A DNA stretch of 64,000 nucleotides from an uncultured Jannaschia sp. (GTDB lineage Bacteria; Pseudomonadota; Alphaproteobacteria; Rhodobacterales; Rhodobacteraceae): contig NZ_CANNEZ010000001.1 in NCBI RefSeq assembly GCF_947503795.1, positions 115,001-179,000 of the forward strand. Reading direction: 5' to 3'. The notes beneath the pieces were generated by a model, which was not told where the DNA came from, searched no databases, and saw only the letters and a program-made list of their open reading frames with translations. Below, one piece after another: positions 39,488 to 48,912 of the stretch. The position numbers were made by a program, and so were the translations under genes. How positions within the stretch are numbered: the stretch's first letter is position 1; each line of letters starts with the position of its first letter.

Positions 39488-39814
39488 ATGCTGCATAACC
39501 ACGCCAAATATGGCCTCGGCGAAGTCGTTCGCCACAAGAAGCACCCCTTCCGGGGTGTGATCTTCGACGTGGATCCGGAGTTTTCGAACTCCGAAGAATG
39601 GTACGACAACATCCCGCAGGAGGCGCGGCCCCGCAAGGATCAGCCCTTCTACCACCTGCTCGCCGAGAACGAAGAAAGCTACTACGTGGCCTATGTCTCT
39701 GAGCAGAACCTGACCCTCGATCGCTCGGGCGAACCGGTGACGCATCCCGATATCGGCGACCTCTTCGGCGCGTTCGACGGGCGGCAATATCCGCTGCATT
39801 TCGACCTGAACTGA
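39488..39814 (+). CDS. hspQ: heat-shock protein HspQ (hemimethylated-DNA-binding YccV family)
   Basis: A 108-residue protein with the YccV signature: AKYGLGEVVRHKKHPFRGVIFDVDPEF (in part), YYVAYVSEQNL and the C-terminal FDLN. HspQ acts as a specificity factor for the Lon protease and has also been reported to bind hemimethylated DNA. The ATG at 39488 is selected because family similarity begins there; the upstream in-frame codons are not conserved. Confidence 0.92.
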   Translation: MLHNHAKYGLGEVVRHKKHPFRGVIFDVDPEFSNSEEWYDNIPQEARPRKDQPFYHLLAENEESYYVAYVSEQNLTLDRSGEPVTHPDIGDLFGAFDGRQYPLHFDLN

Positions 39815-39907
39815 TCCGCCCCGCTTAACCTGCCTTTTACCTGACCCTGCCAACAGGGAATGTGTGTCCGGATCGGCCGGACGCGCGTGCGCGAGGCAGG
39901 GCTGGGC

Positions 39908-41977
39908 ATGGACGGATCGCCGCCGGACGGTCTCTATCAGCAGGAACGCCGCCGTCGCCTCGCCGCCGAGCGGATGCTGGATCGCGCCAAGCGGGATCTG
40001 AGCCGGGCCCATGCGGCCCTGGTCGCCAATGCCGACCGCCTGTCGCGCGACTATCTCTCCGAACGCGAAACGAACCTGCGGCTGACCGAACGGCAGGCCC
40101 AGGTGCTGGCCCAGCGCAAGGAAGCCGCGGAAAAGGCCGATCGCGCCCGCCGCCGCCTCTGGCACGCGCTCGAGGCGATGCGCGACGGGTTCGCGCTGTT
40201 CGACGCGCAGGGCACGATGGTCGCGGCCAATCACGTCTATCTGAACCTCTTCGATTGCGCGGGCGTGGTCGGGCCCGGCGCATCCGCCGCCGAGATGTTC
40301 GAGATCGCGGCCGAGGAAGGGAGCTTCGACACCGGCGGCCAGGACGAGGAGGAATGGGCGGACGCGATGACCGAACGCTGGCGCGGGGACCGGTTCGATC
40401 CGATGATCCTGCGGCATTACGACGGCCGCATAATCCGGCTGTCGGACCGGCGTGCGCCCGACGGGGATCTCGTGTCGCTCGCCGTCGACGTGACCGAGGA
40501 CGAGGCGCGCGTGGACGCGCTGGCCGCCGCGCGCGACAGCGCCGAGGCGACGGCGCGGATGAAGGCCGATTTCCTCGCCCGGATGAGCCATGAGATCCGG
40601 ACTCCGATGAACGGGGTGATCGGGCTGGCCGACATGCTGGCCGAGCAGGTGACGGACGAGGAGGGGCGGCTCTCGGCCCGGACGATCCGCGACTCGGCCG
40701 AGGCGCTGCTGACGATCGTGAACGACACGCTCGACGTCTCGAAGATCGAAGCGGGCAAGATGGATCTGCGCGCCGACCGCTTCGACCTCGAGGCGATGCT
40801 GCGCGACTGCATCCGGCTGGCGCAGGCGTCGGGCCGGGCGCGCGTGCCGATCGCGCTGTCCTGGCCGCTGGACGCCTCCGCGCCCGTCGTCGGCGACGAG
40901 GGTCGGGTGCGGCAGATCGTGATGAACCTTCTGGGCAACGCGATGAAGTTCACCGCGGCAGGCGGCGTGACCGTCCGCGTCGCCCGCGCGCCCGACGTGG
41001 TGTCGGTCACGGTCGCCGATACCGGGCCGGGCATCGCCGACGCCTTGCGCGACACGATATTCGAGGCGTTCGGCCAAGCCGACGATCCGGGGATGTCGAC
41101 CAAGGAGGGCACCGGGCTGGGCCTGACGATTTCGCGCGGGCTGGCTCAGCGGATGGGGGGCACGCTGCACCTCTCGGACGAGGTCGGGCCGGGCGCGACC
41201 TTTGTCCTGACGCTGCCGCTCCGGGTGCTCGAACCCGGGCCGCCATTGCCGTCCCTGCCCGATACCGTGGCGCTGGGGCCGGGCGTGATCTGCGACGCGC
41301 TGGCCGAGAGCCTGTCGGTCGCGGGGATCGAGGTCGTGCGGACGACGTCGACGCCGCACCCCCTTGTCGCGCGGGCCCAGGATGTGCCGGCGGATGCCGT
41401 GGAACCGATCGTGCTGCGCGACGGCGCCCCGGTCGAGGCCGCGCTTGCGGCGCGGGCCCGCGCGGTGCTGTCGCTGCCAGCCGCGGCGGCGGACCTTGTG
41501 GCGGCGCTGGCCCTCTCCGCCGACGATTCCGGCGCCACTGAGGCGGTGTCAGCCGCGTCTAGGGGAGCGACGCGGCGCATCCTCCTGGCGGATGATAACC
41601 AGACCAATCGCTTTCTTCTGGACCGGATGCTGGCGGACGGCGTTCTGGACTACAGGATCGTCGAGGACGGGGCCGAGGCGGTCGCGGCGCAGGCAGAAGG
41701 ACGGTTCGACGCGGTGGTGCTCGACATCTCGATGCCGGTGCTCGACGGCATCGGCGCGGCCGCCGCGATCCGGGCCGCCGAAGCCGAGGCCGGTCTGGCG
41801 CCGGTTCCTCTGCTCGCTTTGACGGCGCATACGGGCGACGAAATGGGTGAGCGCCTGCGCGCGGCCGGCTTCGTCGCGCATCTGACGAAACCGCTCAAGA
41901 AGCAGGTTCTGCTGGAGGCGCTCGAGGCGGCTTGGGCCACGCAAGGCGCGCCTGGTCAGCCGAGCGTCACCTCGTAG
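39908..41977 (+). CDS. hybrid sensor histidine kinase with PAS and receiver domains
   Basis: A 689-residue hybrid kinase. Residues about 10-85 are a coiled coil rich in Arg and Glu, followed by a PAS-like domain (MRDGFALFDAQGTMVAANHV...VDVTED, about 85-198). The HisKA box is ARMSHEIRTPMNG with His228, and the ATPase region has NLLGNAMKFT, DTGPGIADAL and GTGLGLTIS. A receiver closes the protein: LADDNQTNRFLL, VVLDISMPVLDG (phosphoacceptor Asp), and HLTKPL. No membrane segment is seen, so it is cytoplasmic. No phosphotransfer protein or response regulator is adjacent. The start at 39908 is inferred; 39860 is possible. Its end overlaps the convergent asparaginase gene by 22 bases. Confidence 0.92.
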   Translation: MDGSPPDGLYQQERRRRLAAERMLDRAKRDLSRAHAALVANADRLSRDYLSERETNLRLTERQAQVLAQRKEAAEKADRARRRLWHALEAMRDGFALFDAQGTMVAANHVYLNLFDCAGVVGPGASAAEMFEIAAEEGSFDTGGQDEEEWADAMTERWRGDRFDPMILRHYDGRIIRLSDRRAPDGDLVSLAVDVTEDEARVDALAAARDSAEATARMKADFLARMSHEIRTPMNGVIGLADMLAEQVTDEEGRLSARTIRDSAEALLTIVNDTLDVSKIEAGKMDLRADRFDLEAMLRDCIRLAQASGRARVPIALSWPLDASAPVVGDEGRVRQIVMNLLGNAMKFTAAGGVTVRVARAPDVVSVTVADTGPGIADALRDTIFEAFGQADDPGMSTKEGTGLGLTISRGLAQRMGGTLHLSDEVGPGATFVLTLPLRVLEPGPPLPSLPDTVALGPGVICDALAESLSVAGIEVVRTTSTPHPLVARAQDVPADAVEPIVLRDGAPVEAALAARARAVLSLPAAAADLVAALALSADDSGATEAVSAASRGATRRILLADDNQTNRFLLDRMLADGVLDYRIVEDGAEAVAAQAEGRFDAVVLDISMPVLDGIGAAAAIRAAEAEAGLAPVPLLALTAHTGDEMGERLRAAGFVAHLTKPLKKQVLLEALEAAWATQGAPGQPSVTS

Positions 41978-42951
41978 CGGCCCGTCACGATCTCGCGCCG
42001 GTTGGTGATGGGCCCGTGGGTCAGGCGCCGCGCCACCGGATGGTCGGCCGCGAGCGCCCCGATGCGCACCAGCAGCGCCGCGATCACGGCTTCGGCTGCG
42101 CGGGTTCCGCCATCGGCGATCTTCAGCGCGATCCCTCGGTCGAGTTCGGGTATAATCGCCACATAGACTGCCTCAGCGCCGGTCTTGACCGCGACGCGTC
42201 CCCCCATCGCACGCATCAGGTCGGTGCAGGCCCGCGTCTCGCCCGCGACCATCTCGGGATGGGTCGCCATCGCGGCGACCAGCCGCGCCATCGCCTCGGC
42301 CCGCGTCCCGCCGCCCGCGCGTGCGGCCGCGAACCGGCCCATCGCCCCGCCGAAGGCCGAAAGCCGGGTCGCGAAATTCGGCGCCGAACAGCCGTCGATG
42401 CCGTAACCCGGACTGTCCATGTCCGTGACCTCTTCAAAGGCGGCCCGGACGGCCGTCTGGACCGGATGCGCGGCGTCGACGTAGTCCGGCCCCGCGCCCA
42501 GATGCCGCCCGAGCATCAGGAAGCCGCAATGCTTGCCCGAGCAATTGTTGTGAAGCTGGCAGGGCGCGTCCTCTGCCCGGATCAGGCGGTCCCGCTCGGG
42601 GCGGTCGTCGGGCCATTGCGACCCGCAGCGCAGGTCGCTCTCCGACAGACCCATACCGGCGAGCCAGCTCGCTGCCGCCTCGCGGTGGATGGCGGCGCCA
42701 TTGTGTGACGCGCAGGCGAAGGCCAGCTGTCGGTCGTCGAGATCGCGCCCCGCCCCGGATTCCAAGAGCGGCAGCGCCTGGATCATCTTGGCGGAGGAGC
42801 GCGGATAGATCACGACGCCCGGCGCGCCCCAGCTTTCGATCACCGCCCCGGATCCGTCGCAGATCACCGCGTGCCCACGATGCACCGACTCGACCCGATC
42901 GCCCCGGATCACCTGCACGAGGTCGACCGCATCTCCGCTGATCCTGTCCAT
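41956..42951 (-). CDS. asparaginase of the Asparaginase II family (Rhizobium-type)
   Basis: A 331-residue enzyme of the family unrelated to E. coli AnsA/AnsB. Family marks are SSAKMIQALPL, ACASHNGA, CQLHNNCSGKHCGFL (conserved Cys pair), and GIDGCSAPNFA. It hydrolyses L-asparagine to aspartate and ammonia. The start ATG follows GGAGGCGAT. The last 22 bases overlap the 3' end of the convergent kinase gene. Confidence 0.9.
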   Translation of the reverse strand: MDRISGDAVDLVQVIRGDRVESVHRGHAVICDGSGAVIESWGAPGVVIYPRSSAKMIQALPLLESGAGRDLDDRQLAFACASHNGAAIHREAAASWLAGMGLSESDLRCGSQWPDDRPERDRLIRAEDAPCQLHNNCSGKHCGFLMLGRHLGAGPDYVDAAHPVQTAVRAAFEEVTDMDSPGYGIDGCSAPNFATRLSAFGGAMGRFAAARAGGGTRAEAMARLVAAMATHPEMVAGETRACTDLMRAMGGRVAVKTGAEAVYVAIIPELDRGIALKIADGGTRAAEAVIAALLVRIGALAADHPVARRLTHGPITNRREIVTGRYEVTLG

Positions 42952-43113
42952 ATCGCCTCCATGCGCGATTTTCCGCCGCACGGGCTTCCCCCGTGGCCTC
43001 CGCCTGCGCTAACACCGGGTTGCGAAATTGGGAACCACGCGAGGCCCATGCCCGCGATCCGGGCCAACCCGGACGGGGGCGGCCTCACGCGACGTGAAGA
43101 GGCAGTGACAGAC

Positions 43114-43638
43114 ATGACTCACAAGGCGATGGCCCCCGCGATCCTGGCCGCCCTGCTCTGTGTGACCCCCGTGGTCGCGCAGGAGAGTGCGAACCGCGTC
43201 AACACCGAGACGGACTGGTCCGTCTTCGTCGAGGACAATCCGACGCAATGCTGGATCGTTTCGGCGCCGAAATCGATCCGCAATACGCGCGACGGCCGCG
43301 AGGTCGCGGCCCGGCGCGGCGATATCCGCCTGTTCGTCAGCTACTGGCCCGGCTCAGAGAAGAAGGGCGAGGTGTCGGCGACCGGCGGATACCCCTATGC
43401 CGACGGCTCGACCGTGACGCTGCAGATCGGCTCGGATTCCTTCGAACTCTTCACCGATGGCGAGCTGGCCTGGGCCGCGTCGCCCACCGATGACGAGCGG
43501 ATCGTCGCCTCGATGCGCCGCGGCGCCGAGGCGGTGGTCTCGGGCCGGTCGGGCCGAGGCACGCAGACGCAGGACACGTTCAGCCTTCTGGGCTTCACCG
43601 CGGCCGTTGCCGATGCCGAGGCCCGCTGCGGCAGCTAG
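43114..43638 (+). CDS. invasion-associated locus B (IalB)-like periplasmic protein
   Basis: A 174-residue secreted protein. Residues 1-23 are a signal peptide ending CVTPVVAQ. The body has the IalB pattern: DWSVFVEDNPTQCWIVSAPK near the start, an internal KGEVSATGGYPY segment, VSGRSGRGTQTQDTFSLLGF and a conserved C-terminal Cys (DAEARCGS). Proteins of this family are common in Rhodobacteraceae and Rhizobiales; the function outside Bartonella is not known. A possible disulfide joins the two Cys residues of the mature part. The ATG gives the best signal peptide; a GTG nine bases upstream is possible. Confidence 0.8.
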   Translation: MTHKAMAPAILAALLCVTPVVAQESANRVNTETDWSVFVEDNPTQCWIVSAPKSIRNTRDGREVAARRGDIRLFVSYWPGSEKKGEVSATGGYPYADGSTVTLQIGSDSFELFTDGELAWAASPTDDERIVASMRRGAEAVVSGRSGRGTQTQDTFSLLGFTAAVADAEARCGS

Positions 43639-43719
43639 GCACGGCCATTTGAGTTCTCGCGCGGGCGCTCCTATATGGGGCGCCCGTTTACGTTTCGGCC
43701 CCTGCCCCCGGAGTATGCC

Positions 43720-44895
43720 ATGAAAGCGCCCGTCACCCCGGACGTCCTGACCGTGCCCCGCAAGGAGGTGATGGACCGTCCGAACCTGATCGGCATGACC
43801 CGCGACGCCCTGCGCGCCGCGCTGATCGAGATTGGCATCCCGGAGCGGCAGGCAAAGATGCGGGTCGGCCAGATCTGGCAATGGCTCTATCATTGGGGCG
43901 TGCGCGATTTCGCAGCGATGACCAACCTGTCGAAGGACATTCGCGCCAAGCTCGCCGACCGGTTCACGGTCGACCTGCCCGAGGTGGTGACGCGGCAGGT
44001 CTCCGGGGATGGAACGCGCAAGTACTTGGTGCGCATCGCGGGCGGGCACGAGGTCGAGGTCGTCTACATCCCCGAGGAGGGGCGCGGCACGCTGTGTGTG
44101 TCGAGCCAGGTCGGCTGCACGCTGACCTGTTCGTTCTGCCATACGGGCACCCAGAAGCTGGTGCGCAACCTGACGGCCGGTGAGATCGTGGGCCAGGTCA
44201 TGCTGGCGCGCGACGACCTCGAGGAATGGCCCGAGCCGGGCACCGGCACCGGCGACAAGGGCCCGCGCCTTTTGTCGAACATCGTGCTGATGGGCATGGG
44301 CGAGCCGCTCTACAATTTCGAGAATGTCCGCGACGCGATGCGGATCGTGATGGATGGCGAGGGCATCGCGTTGGGCCGCCGTCGCATCACCCTCTCGACC
44401 AGCGGTGTCGTCCCCGAGATCGCGCGCACCGCGCAGGAGATCGGGTGCCTTCTGGCCGTCAGCTTCCATGCCACGACCGACGCGGTGCGCGACGTACTCG
44501 TGCCGATCAACAAGCGCTGGAACATCGACGCGTTGCTCGATGCGCTGCGCGACTATCCGAAGGCCACCAATTCCGAACGGATCACCTTCGAATACGTGAT
44601 GCTGGACGGCATCAACGATAGCGACGAAGACGCCCATCGGCTGGTCGAGCTGCTGGACGGCATCCCGGCCAAGGTGAACCTGATCCCGTTCAACGAATGG
44701 CCCGGCGCGCCGTATACGCGATCGTCGAACAATCGCATCCGCGCCTTCGCGACGATCCTGATGCAGGCGGGCTATGCCTCGCCCATCCGCACGCCGCGCG
44801 GTGAGGACATCATGGCGGCCTGCGGCCAGCTGAAATCCGCGACCGAACGCCAGCGAAAGAGCCGGGCACAGATCGCCGCCGAAGCCGGGCTCTAG
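43720..44895 (+). CDS. rlmN: 23S rRNA (A2503-C2)/tRNA (A37-C2)-methyltransferase RlmN
   Basis: A 391-residue radical-SAM methylase. The CxxxCxxC cluster motif is [14 protein letters not shown]; the second catalytic cysteine is in MAACGQLKS at the C-terminus. It modifies A2503 of 23S rRNA and A37 of some tRNAs. The start ATG ([16 protein letters not shown]) follows GGAGTATGCC; an in-frame extension to 43675 is not supported by family similarity. It is a separate transcript from the IalB gene 81 bases upstream. Confidence 0.96.
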   Translation: MKAPVTPDVLTVPRKEVMDRPNLIGMTRDALRAALIEIGIPERQAKMRVGQIWQWLYHWGVRDFAAMTNLSKDIRAKLADRFTVDLPEVVTRQVSGDGTRKYLVRIAGGHEVEVVYIPEEGRGTLCVSSQVGCTLTCSFCHTGTQKLVRNLTAGEIVGQVMLARDDLEEWPEPGTGTGDKGPRLLSNIVLMGMGEPLYNFENVRDAMRIVMDGEGIALGRRRITLSTSGVVPEIARTAQEIGCLLAVSFHATTDAVRDVLVPINKRWNIDALLDALRDYPKATNSERITFEYVMLDGINDSDEDAHRLVELLDGIPAKVNLIPFNEWPGAPYTRSSNNRIRAFATILMQAGYASPIRTPRGEDIMAACGQLKSATERQRKSRAQIAAEAGL

Positions 44896-44907
44896 ACGCG
44901 ACCGGCG

Positions 44908-44979
44908 CTAGCGGTGCCGGCGAAAGCGGCGCGGCAGAAGGATGTCGAGCACGAAGCGGACGGGATCGATCTCGGTCAT
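44908..44979 (-). CDS. possible 23-residue small protein downstream of serB
   Basis: The minus strand encodes MTEIDPVRFVLDILLPRRF followed by RRHR and a stop. A good AAGGAG lies 7 bases before the ATG. The predicted peptide has an amphipathic or hydrophobic middle and a very basic end, like a small membrane-associated peptide. A second frame of 17-19 codons (MSRARTIWRPETRRSLP) ends in an ATGA overlap with this start and might be its leader. I do not recognise either, and both may be chance. Confidence 0.4.
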   Translation of the reverse strand: MTEIDPVRFVLDILLPRRFRRHR

Positions 44980-45067
44980 GGCAGGCTCCTTCGGGTCTCG
45001 GGCCGCCAGATAGTGCGGGCGCGTGACATGGCCATGACGATCCGCCACGGGGATCGCGGCGCGGCGA

Positions 45068-45940
45068 TCAGGCTGCCGCGAAGGCCTCCCAGTGGTAACC
45101 CTGAAGATAGAGCAGCGTCGTCAGGTCGCCGTGATTGACGCGAAGCCCGGCCTCGGCTTGCACGGCGGGCTTGGCGTGAAGTGCCACGCCCATCCCCGCC
45201 CGCGTCAGCATCCCGAGGTCGTTGGCCCCGTCGCCGACCGCGATCACGTCGGCCGCGGTTACACCCATCTCGGCGGTCAGCTCTTCGAGCGCCTGAACCT
45301 TGGCCGCGCGCCCGAGGATCGGATCGGCGACGCGCCCGGTCAGGCGGCCGCCTTCGGTCAGGAGGGTATTCGCCCGGTTCCAATCGAAGCCCAGCCGCGC
45401 GGCGATGGCCTGCGTGAAGGCGGTGAATCCTCCCGAGACCAGCGCGGCCTTCGCACCATGGGCCTTCATCGTCGCCAAGAGGACCGGCCCGCCCGGCATC
45501 AGGTCGATCCGGTCGCGCAGGACGGCCTCGATCACCCCTTCGTCCAACCCCTCCAGCAAGCCGACCCTCTCGCGCAACGCGCCTTCGAAGTCGATCTCGC
45601 CGTTCATCGCGCGGGCCGTGATGGCCGCCACGCGTGCCCCGACGCCCGCCTCGTCCGCCAGCTCGTCGATGCATTCCTGCCGGATCATCGTCGAGTCCAT
45701 GTCGGCCAGAAGCAGACGCTTCTGCCGCCCCTCGCGGGGTACGATGTTGAGGTCGATGCCCATGCCGTCCATCTCGGCGCGCGTTGCTTCAAGGGTGTCG
45801 GGCAGGCGGTCGAGGTCGAATTCGGCGGCGCGGTCCCGGTCCAGCCAGCGTGCGTCGCCTCCGCCCCAGCCATTGCGCAACGCCTCGACCAGCGGGATCT
45901 CGATCACGGGGGCGGCGGCGGTGAGAACGATGGTGTGCAT
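45068..45940 (-). CDS. serB: phosphoserine phosphatase SerB
   Basis: A 290-residue HAD phosphatase performing the last step of serine synthesis. The nucleophile motif LLLADMDSTMI contains Asp80 and Asp82; later motifs are VSGGFTAF and AVGDGANDLGML. An N-terminal domain of about 75 residues of ACT-like character precedes the catalytic part. It is divergent from serC-serA, so all three dedicated enzymes of the pathway from 3-phosphoglycerate are together. Confidence 0.94.
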   Translation of the reverse strand: MHTIVLTAAAPVIEIPLVEALRNGWGGGDARWLDRDRAAEFDLDRLPDTLEATRAEMDGMGIDLNIVPREGRQKRLLLADMDSTMIRQECIDELADEAGVGARVAAITARAMNGEIDFEGALRERVGLLEGLDEGVIEAVLRDRIDLMPGGPVLLATMKAHGAKAALVSGGFTAFTQAIAARLGFDWNRANTLLTEGGRLTGRVADPILGRAAKVQALEELTAEMGVTAADVIAVGDGANDLGMLTRAGMGVALHAKPAVQAEAGLRVNHGDLTTLLYLQGYHWEAFAAA

Positions 45941-46012
45941 GGGCGTTTCCGATAGGCGACGGGAGCAGGGCGCGCAGCCCCGGTTTCCCGCCGACTAGCG
46001 CCATTATGCGCC

Positions 46013-46093
46013 TTGCGCGACCCCTCGGCCCCCGATAGCGACGGCGGCGGGACACCCTTCCCCAACGAAGGGCACATATCTGCAAGGATAGAC
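46013..46093 (+). ncRNA. serC 5' leader, candidate structured RNA (serC motif)
   Basis: The leader between serB and serC contains CCCTT-CCCCAACG-AAGGG (stem 46055-46059 with 46068-46072), followed by CACATATCTGCAAGGATAGAC, where AAGGA is the serC ribosome-binding site. A conserved RNA named the serC motif has been described in this position in alphaproteobacteria, mainly Rhodobacterales. I identify this leader by position and the hairpin-before-RBS layout, not by an alignment. If right, it would control serC-serA. Confidence 0.45.
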
Positions 46094-47218
46094 ATGACTG
46101 CGACGAACACCCCGGCCACGCGGCCGGCCAATCCGCGTTTCTCCTCCGGCCCCTGCGCCAAGCACCCCGGCTGGACCCTCTCCGCACTCGATGATGCGCC
46201 CCTCGGCCGCTCGCACCGCGCGAGCGTCGGCAAGGCCAAGCTCAAGGCCGCGATCGACCGGACCCACACGCTTCTGGGCCTGCCCGACGACTACCGCGTC
46301 GGCATCGTGCCCGCCTCGGATACCGGCGCCTACGAGATGGCAATGTGGACGATGCTCGGCCAACGTCCCGTGACCATGATGGCCTGGGAGAGCTTCGGCA
46401 CGGGCTGGGTCACCGATGCCGTCAAGCAACTGAACCTCGACGCGACCGTGATGGAGGCGCCCTACGGCGCGCTTCCCGATCTGGGCGCGGTCGACTGGAA
46501 CACCGACGTCTGCTTCACCTGGAACGGCACCACGAGCGGCGTGCGCGTGCCCGACGGCGACTGGATCTCCGCCGACCGCGCGGGGCTGACGCTGTGTGAC
46601 GCCACCAGTGCGGCCTTCGCGATGGACCTGCCCTGGGACAAGCTCGATGTGACGACGTTCAGCTGGCAGAAGGTGCTGGGCGGCGAGGGCGCGCACGGCG
46701 TCATCATCCTGAGCCCCCGTGCCGTCGAACGGCTGGAAAGCTACACCCCCGCCTGGCCGCTGCCGAAGATCTTCCGCCTGACGAAAGGCGGCAAGCTGAT
46801 CGAGGGGATCTTCTCGGGTGCGACGATCAACACGCCATCGATGCTCTGCGTCGAGGATTACCTCGCCGCGCTCGACTGGGCCGAGGGCGAGGGCCTGTCG
46901 GGCCTGATCGACCGCGCCACGGCCAACGCGACGGCCATCTGGGACTTCTGCGAGACGCGGGACTGGATCGCGAACCTCGCGTCGGACCCGGCGACGCGCT
47001 CGACCACCAGCGTCTGCCTGACCATCGACGCGCCCGAGGGCACGTCCAAGCGCATCGCCAAGCGGCTCGAGGCGGAGGGCGTGGCTCTCGATATCGGCAG
47101 CTATCGCGATGCACCCGAAGGCCTGCGCATCTGGTGCGGCTCGACGGTCGAGACCTCGGACATCGAGGCGCTGCTGCCCTGGATCGACTGGACGTATCAC
47201 GCCGAGACCGCCGCCTGA
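46094..47218 (+). CDS. serC: phosphoserine aminotransferase SerC
   Basis: A 374-residue class V aminotransferase of the longer alphaproteobacterial type. The N-terminal [16 protein letters not shown] is characteristic, and the PLP lysine is in [15 protein letters not shown]. It converts 3-phosphohydroxypyruvate to phosphoserine. The ATG is preceded by AAGGATAGAC, which may belong to the structured leader. serA follows 50 bases downstream. Confidence 0.95.
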   Translation: MTATNTPATRPANPRFSSGPCAKHPGWTLSALDDAPLGRSHRASVGKAKLKAAIDRTHTLLGLPDDYRVGIVPASDTGAYEMAMWTMLGQRPVTMMAWESFGTGWVTDAVKQLNLDATVMEAPYGALPDLGAVDWNTDVCFTWNGTTSGVRVPDGDWISADRAGLTLCDATSAAFAMDLPWDKLDVTTFSWQKVLGGEGAHGVIILSPRAVERLESYTPAWPLPKIFRLTKGGKLIEGIFSGATINTPSMLCVEDYLAALDWAEGEGLSGLIDRATANATAIWDFCETRDWIANLASDPATRSTTSVCLTIDAPEGTSKRIAKRLEAEGVALDIGSYRDAPEGLRIWCGSTVETSDIEALLPWIDWTYHAETAA

Positions 47219-47268
47219 TCCCATCTCCGGGCCAACGGCCCGCCCGAACCCTGAAGAAGGAGCCCGAC

Positions 47269-48861
47269 ATGGCCCCCAAAGTCCTCGTGAGCGACAAGCT
47301 CTCCGAAACCGCAGTCCAGATCTTCCGCGATCGCGGCATCGACGTCACCTTCGACCCCAGCCTCGGCAAGGACAAGGACAAGCTCCTGTCCGTGATCGGC
47401 GAGTATGACGGCCTCGCCTTCCGGTCGGCCACCAAGGTCACCGAGAAGCTGCTCGAGGCCGCGCCCAACCTCAAGGTCGTCGGCCGTGCCGGCATCGGCA
47501 CCGACAATGTCGACAAGGCCGCAGCGTCGAAGCGCGGCGTGATCGTGATGAACACGCCCTACGGCAACATGATCACCACTGCCGAGCATGCGATCGCCAT
47601 GATGTTCGCCGTCGCCCGCCAGATCCCGGAGGCCAGCGCTTCGACCCATGCGGGCAAGTGGGAGAAGTCGCGCTTCATGGGGGTCGAGCTGACCGGCAAG
47701 ACGCTGGGCGTGATCGGCGCGGGCAATATCGGTGGCATCGTCTGCCAGAAGGCGGTGGGCCTCGGGATGAAAGTCGTGGCGTACGATCCCTTCCTGTCGG
47801 AGGAACGCGCGACCGACCTGCGCGTCCAGAAGGTCGAGCTGGACGAGCTTCTGTCCCGCGCCGACGTCATCACCCTGCACGTGCCCCTGACCGACCAGAC
47901 GCGCAACATCCTCTCGGCCGAGGCGCTGGCCCGGACGAAGCCGGGCGTGCGGATCATCAATTGCGCGCGCGGCGGTCTCGTGGACGAGGCGGCATTGGCC
48001 GAGCTGCTTAAGACCGGCCATGTCGCCGGCGCAGGCTTCGATGTGTTCGAGACCGAGCCCGCGACCGACAGCCCGCTCTTCAACCTGCCCAACGTGGTCG
48101 TGACGCCCCATCTGGGTGCCGCCACCACCGAGGCGCAGGAGAACGTGGCCCTGCAGGTGGCCGAACAGATGGCCGACTACCTCCTGACGGGCGCGGTCTC
48201 GAACGCGCTCAACATGCCGTCGGTCACCGCCGAGGAGGCCAAGGTCATGGGCCCCTGGATCAAGCTGGCCGACCATCTGGGCGCCTTCGTGGGCCAGATG
48301 ACCGACGAGCCGATCGAGGCGATCGAAGTCCTCTACAACGGCACGGTCGCCGACATGAACCTCGAGGCGCTGAACTGCTCGGCCATCGCGGGCGTGATGA
48401 AGGCCACGAACCCGGATGTGAACATGGTGTCGGCCCCCGTTCTGGCGCGCGAGCGTGGCGTGGACCTGTCGACCACGCGGCAGGACAAGTCGGGCGTCTT
48501 CGACGGCTACATCAAGCTGATCGTCCGCACCAAGACCCGCGAACGGTCCATTGCGGGCACCGTCTTCACCGACGGCAAGCCGCGCTTCATCCAGATCAAG
48601 GGCATCAATATCGACGCCGAGATCGGGGCCCACATGCTCTACACCACGAACGAGGACGTGCCGGGCATCATCGGCACGCTGGGCCAGACGATGGGCGACA
48701 ACGGCGTCAACATCGCGAACTTCACGCTCGGCCGTTCGGATCGCGGGCGCGAGGCGATCGCGCTGCTCTATCTCGACGAGCAGCCGCCCGCCGCCGTGCT
48801 GGAAAAGCTGCGCGCGACGGGCATGTTCCGCACGGTCGCGCCGCTGCGCTTCGACGCCTGA
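47269..48861 (+). CDS. serA: D-3-phosphoglycerate dehydrogenase SerA (long form)
   Basis: A 530-residue dehydrogenase, the first enzyme of serine synthesis. The NAD site is GVIGAGNIGG; the catalytic Arg-Glu-His residues are in NCARGGLVDEAAL, FDVFETEP and VVTPHLGAAT. Residues about 320-450 are the intervening substrate-binding domain, and the C-terminus is an ACT domain (MLYTTNEDVPGIIGTLGQTM). The start ATG follows GAAGAAGGAGCCCGAC. A GC-rich stem (GGGCGGGC/GGCCCGCC) follows the stop but lacks a T-run. Confidence 0.96.
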   Translation: MAPKVLVSDKLSETAVQIFRDRGIDVTFDPSLGKDKDKLLSVIGEYDGLAFRSATKVTEKLLEAAPNLKVVGRAGIGTDNVDKAAASKRGVIVMNTPYGNMITTAEHAIAMMFAVARQIPEASASTHAGKWEKSRFMGVELTGKTLGVIGAGNIGGIVCQKAVGLGMKVVAYDPFLSEERATDLRVQKVELDELLSRADVITLHVPLTDQTRNILSAEALARTKPGVRIINCARGGLVDEAALAELLKTGHVAGAGFDVFETEPATDSPLFNLPNVVVTPHLGAATTEAQENVALQVAEQMADYLLTGAVSNALNMPSVTAEEAKVMGPWIKLADHLGAFVGQMTDEPIEAIEVLYNGTVADMNLEALNCSAIAGVMKATNPDVNMVSAPVLARERGVDLSTTRQDKSGVFDGYIKLIVRTKTRERSIAGTVFTDGKPRFIQIKGINIDAEIGAHMLYTTNEDVPGIIGTLGQTMGDNGVNIANFTLGRSDRGREAIALLYLDEQPPAAVLEKLRATGMFRTVAPLRFDA

Positions 48862-48912
48862 CGCGCTCGGGCGGGCTGGACACGGCCCGCCTCCGCGCGG
48901 CACTGAAGCGGG

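Noticed and set aside
48862-48900. Terminator after serA
   Set aside because: A GC-rich stem exists, but there is no run of T, and the MarR gene starts shortly after, so I do not call it a terminator.
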